64,000 nt of DNA from Herbidospora mongoliensis (GTDB lineage: Bacteria > Actinomycetota > Actinomycetes > Streptosporangiales > Streptosporangiaceae). Below, one piece after another: positions 62,300 through 64,000 of this stretch. The notes below the pieces were generated by a model. It did no database searches. It was not told where the DNA came from and saw only the letters and a program-made list of their open reading frames with translations. The position numbers were made by a program, and so were the translations under genes. The stretch covers positions 124,001 through 188,000 of the forward strand of contig NZ_BBXD01000008.1 of the NCBI RefSeq assembly GCF_001570545.1. The letters are read 5' to 3'. Numbering within the stretch: the first letter of the stretch is position 1; each line of letters begins with the position of its first letter.

Positions 62300-62670
62300 C
62301 CGATCGAGAACGCCTCGGTGATCGCCCGGAACGTCGGGCATGGCCAGCGCCACATACAACTGCGGCAGCGCAGGATCGGGTGGGCCGTGTCGCTCGTGAT
62401 GCCGCCCGCGTCGCGCGGCTGGTGCAGGTCGATCAGGCGCAGCGACAGTTCGGAGAAGGCCAGCAGGTCATCGCGGGACGATTCGAGGAAGTCGAGGTCG
62501 GTCGAGGCCAGCCGGGTCTTGATCGGTACGAAGCCCTCACGGTTGAGCAGCCGCCTCAGCGGTCTGACCGCATCACGCCACGAACTCGCCTTGTCGGCGC
62601 GGATCTGGATGACTTCCAGCCGCTCACGAAGCCGACGTCTCTGTGGATCTTCAGGGAGTTCCGTGTTCAT
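62281..62670 (-). CDS. Conserved hypothetical protein with C-terminal Cys motif
   Basis: 129 aa from ATG 62670 (MNTELPEDPQRRRLRERLEV); an upstream extension is open but low-complexity. The C terminus HPILRCRSCMWRWPCPTFRA resembles a CxxC...C motif found in short actinomycete proteins and might bind zinc. The rest is helical. Function unknown. Confidence 0.65.
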   Translation of the reverse strand: MNTELPEDPQRRRLRERLEVIQIRADKASSWRDAVRPLRRLLNREGFVPIKTRLASTDLDFLESSRDDLLAFSELSLRLIDLHQPRDAGGITSDTAHPILRCRSCMWRWPCPTFRAITEAFSIGHETGS

Positions 62671-62834
62671 GAGCGCCGCTCCTCCTCCGGCTCCGGCGGG
62701 AGCCGGTTCCATAGCGTCAAGCTTCGCGCACTCTGCGTTTACATGGGACCGAAATCGGGGACAAAGGGCGAACGACTCTTCGGTAATCCCAGAGGAACGT
62801 GACCCAGCGCCCGACCGGCGCTAGTGTGCGCGCT

Positions 62835-63182
62835 GTGGAGCTCAAAGTCTCGACTCGATCGCATGCGGGTCACGCTGTGATGGCCGTATCCGGAGAAATC
62901 GACCTGTATACCGCGCCTCGCTTGCAGTCGGAGTTCACCCGAGTGCTCGAAGAGTCCGCGCTTGACCGGGTTGTCATCGACATGTCCGGCGTGGAGTTCT
63001 GTGACTCCACGGGCATGAACGTGCTGCTGTCCGCGCTCAAGCGCCTCAAGGAACGCGGTGGCGTGCTGGAGGTGGCCGCGCCACGTCCAGCGGTCCGCAA
63101 GATTCTGCAGGTGACAGGTCTCGACTCGGTGTTCACCGTGCACGAGAGCGTCCCGGCGGAATTGGCCGAACTGACCGGATGA
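62835..63182 (+). CDS. STAS-domain anti-anti-sigma factor
   Basis: 115 aa from GTG 62835, 7 nt after TAGTGT (leaderless-type start). The STAS fold is clear: VMAVSGEIDLYTAPRLQSEF, RVVIDMSGVEFCDSTGMNVL with the phosphorylatable Ser, and VLEVAAPRPAVRKILQVTGL. It would bind an RsbW-like anti-sigma factor and release a sigma factor. The gene overlaps the glycosyltransferase as ATGA. Confidence 0.93.
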   Translation: MELKVSTRSHAGHAVMAVSGEIDLYTAPRLQSEFTRVLEESALDRVVIDMSGVEFCDSTGMNVLLSALKRLKERGGVLEVAAPRPAVRKILQVTGLDSVFTVHESVPAELAELTG

Positions 63183-63928
63183 GCAGTCTTTCCCCCCGCT
63201 CGGACGCCGCGGTCGTCATCCCCGCCAAGGATGAGGACGACCGCATCGCCGCGACGGTTACCGCTGCTCTCCGCCTGCCTGGCGTCGCCCTTGTTCTCGT
63301 CGTCGACGACGGGTCGTCTGACGAGACGGGGCGGGTGGCGCGGGCCGCCGGTGCCCGCGTCGTGCGCCACAGCCGCAATCGCGGCAAGGCCGCGGCGATG
63401 GAGAGCGGCGCGGAAGCCGTCCGGCTCCTCGACGAAGACTGCCACCTGCTCTTTCTCGACGCCGACCTGGGAGAGACGGCCGCCGCGGCGGCTCCTCTTC
63501 TCGGGCCGGTCGTTTCGGGTGCCGCCGACATGACCATCGCGACTTTCGCCACCCGGGTGAAGCTCGGGGGGCACGGGGTCGTGGTTCGGGTCGCCCGCGA
63601 CGGCATCAAACGGCTGACCGGATTCGACACCGTGCAGCCGCTCAACGGTCAGCGCTGCCTGACCCGCGCGGCCTTCGAGGCGGCACGTCCGCTCGCCGCC
63701 GGGTTCGGCGTGGAGACCGGGTTAACGGTCGACCTCATCCGGAAGGGTTTCCGGGTGGTCGAGGTCGAGGTCGAGATGGCCCACCGGGCCACCGGCACCG
63801 ACTGGCGGGCCCAGCTGCACCGCGCCAAGCAACTGCGAGACGTGTCGCGGGCGCTGGCGGCTCGGGAACCGACGGTGGTCAAGGCCATGGAGACGATCGA
63901 GGGCCTCCGGCCACAGACCCGCCCTTGA
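63179..63928 (+). CDS. GT2 family glycosyltransferase
   Basis: 249 aa, ATG 63179 (ATGA overlap with the STAS gene). GT-A fold: AAVVIPAKDEDDRIAATVTA, LVLVVDDGSSDETGRVARAA, HSRNRGKAAAMESGAEAV, and LLFLDADLGE carrying the DxD metal site. No membrane helix. It resembles glucosyl-3-phosphoglycerate-synthase-like and polyprenyl-phosphate glycosyltransferases, but the acceptor is unknown. Its coupling with an anti-anti-sigma factor is unusual. Confidence 0.88.
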   Translation: MSSLSPRSDAAVVIPAKDEDDRIAATVTAALRLPGVALVLVVDDGSSDETGRVARAAGARVVRHSRNRGKAAAMESGAEAVRLLDEDCHLLFLDADLGETAAAAAPLLGPVVSGAADMTIATFATRVKLGGHGVVVRVARDGIKRLTGFDTVQPLNGQRCLTRAAFEAARPLAAGFGVETGLTVDLIRKGFRVVEVEVEMAHRATGTDWRAQLHRAKQLRDVSRALAAREPTVVKAMETIEGLRPQTRP

Positions 63929-63961
63929 GATTTTCTGTACGGGTTGACGCGGGCGCACGTG

Positions 63962-63989
63962 TTTTCCACAGGGCCTGGAGCTATTCACA
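63962..63989 (+). promoter_or_regulatory. DnaA-box-like pair at the window end
   Basis: TTTTCCACA (63962-63970) matches TTWTNCACA and CTATTCACA (63981-63989) is one base off. They lie 34-61 bp after the last gene. Nothing else is seen in 63929-64000. Confidence 0.35.
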
Positions 63990-64000
63990 GGTTGCCGCCG

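Overview
The window is about 70% GC actinobacterial chromosome. It carries the conserved dnaA-proximal actinobacterial block: fhaA-fhaB-pstP-rodA-pbpA-pknA-pknB, trpG/pabA, sortase, crgA, rhomboid protease, cyclophilin and tRNA-Leu(CAG). Secreted CBM2 enzymes, B12-riboswitch-controlled class I ribonucleotide reductase, DevR/DevS-type signalling and many GTG/TTG or apparently leaderless starts fit a filamentous actinomycete, most likely of the Streptosporangiaceae type. That family assignment is inference only.

Layout. 1-4.4 kb: a partial MBL-fold hydrolase, a cobalamin riboswitch with nrdAB, and a His-rich exported peptide. 4.4-7.6 kb: a DosR/DevR-type island with a shortened NDP-forming acyl-CoA-ligase-like protein, an eroded devS histidine kinase, an FMN-binding (PNPOx-like) protein preceded by a near-perfect DosR box, and devR. 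7.7-13.6 kb: SnoaL-like, TspO, CBM2 esterase, DUF72, GlxA-type regulator and AI-2E-type permease. 13.6-26.8 kb: the growth, division and cell-wall cluster, a seven-gene chain on the minus strand with six junctions, four of them 4-base stop/start overlaps, ending at a convergent hairpin shared with trpG. 27-36.3 kb: two CNNM/CorC-type proteins, LCP, GPP34, Fpg/Nei glycosylase, rhodanese, NlpC/P60, a NarL-type two-component pair and a secreted peptidase-like hydrolase. 36.3-41.3 kb: a secreted glycosidase-like protein and a large secreted repeat protein with a C-terminal nuclease-like toxin domain, followed 1 nt later by a small presumed immunity gene. 41.5-47.8 kb: LysR, a divergent FAD monooxygenase/TetR pair with operator repeats, a ThuA protein and two small exported proteins.

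47.8-54.4 kb is a low-GC island. It holds an HTH-transmembrane protein, an integrase pseudogene fused to an IS481-type tail, another broken gene, a 28-bp inverted repeat with iterons and a membrane protein. It is bounded by two copies of a 38-bp identical sequence that is the core of a TPP riboswitch; the right copy lies in the intact riboswitch of a cytX-like thiamine-precursor transporter. I propose that the element integrated into the riboswitch itself.

54.4-64 kb: the transporter, a proline-rich surface protein with a DUF4239 protein, MGMT, a PAS-GAF-PAS histidine kinase, an anti-sigma-like ATPase, a YidC paralogue, an OmpR-type regulator with an atypical receiver, a STAS anti-anti-sigma factor and a GT2 glycosyltransferase. 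A ~54-bp hairpin repeat occurs at three separated loci.
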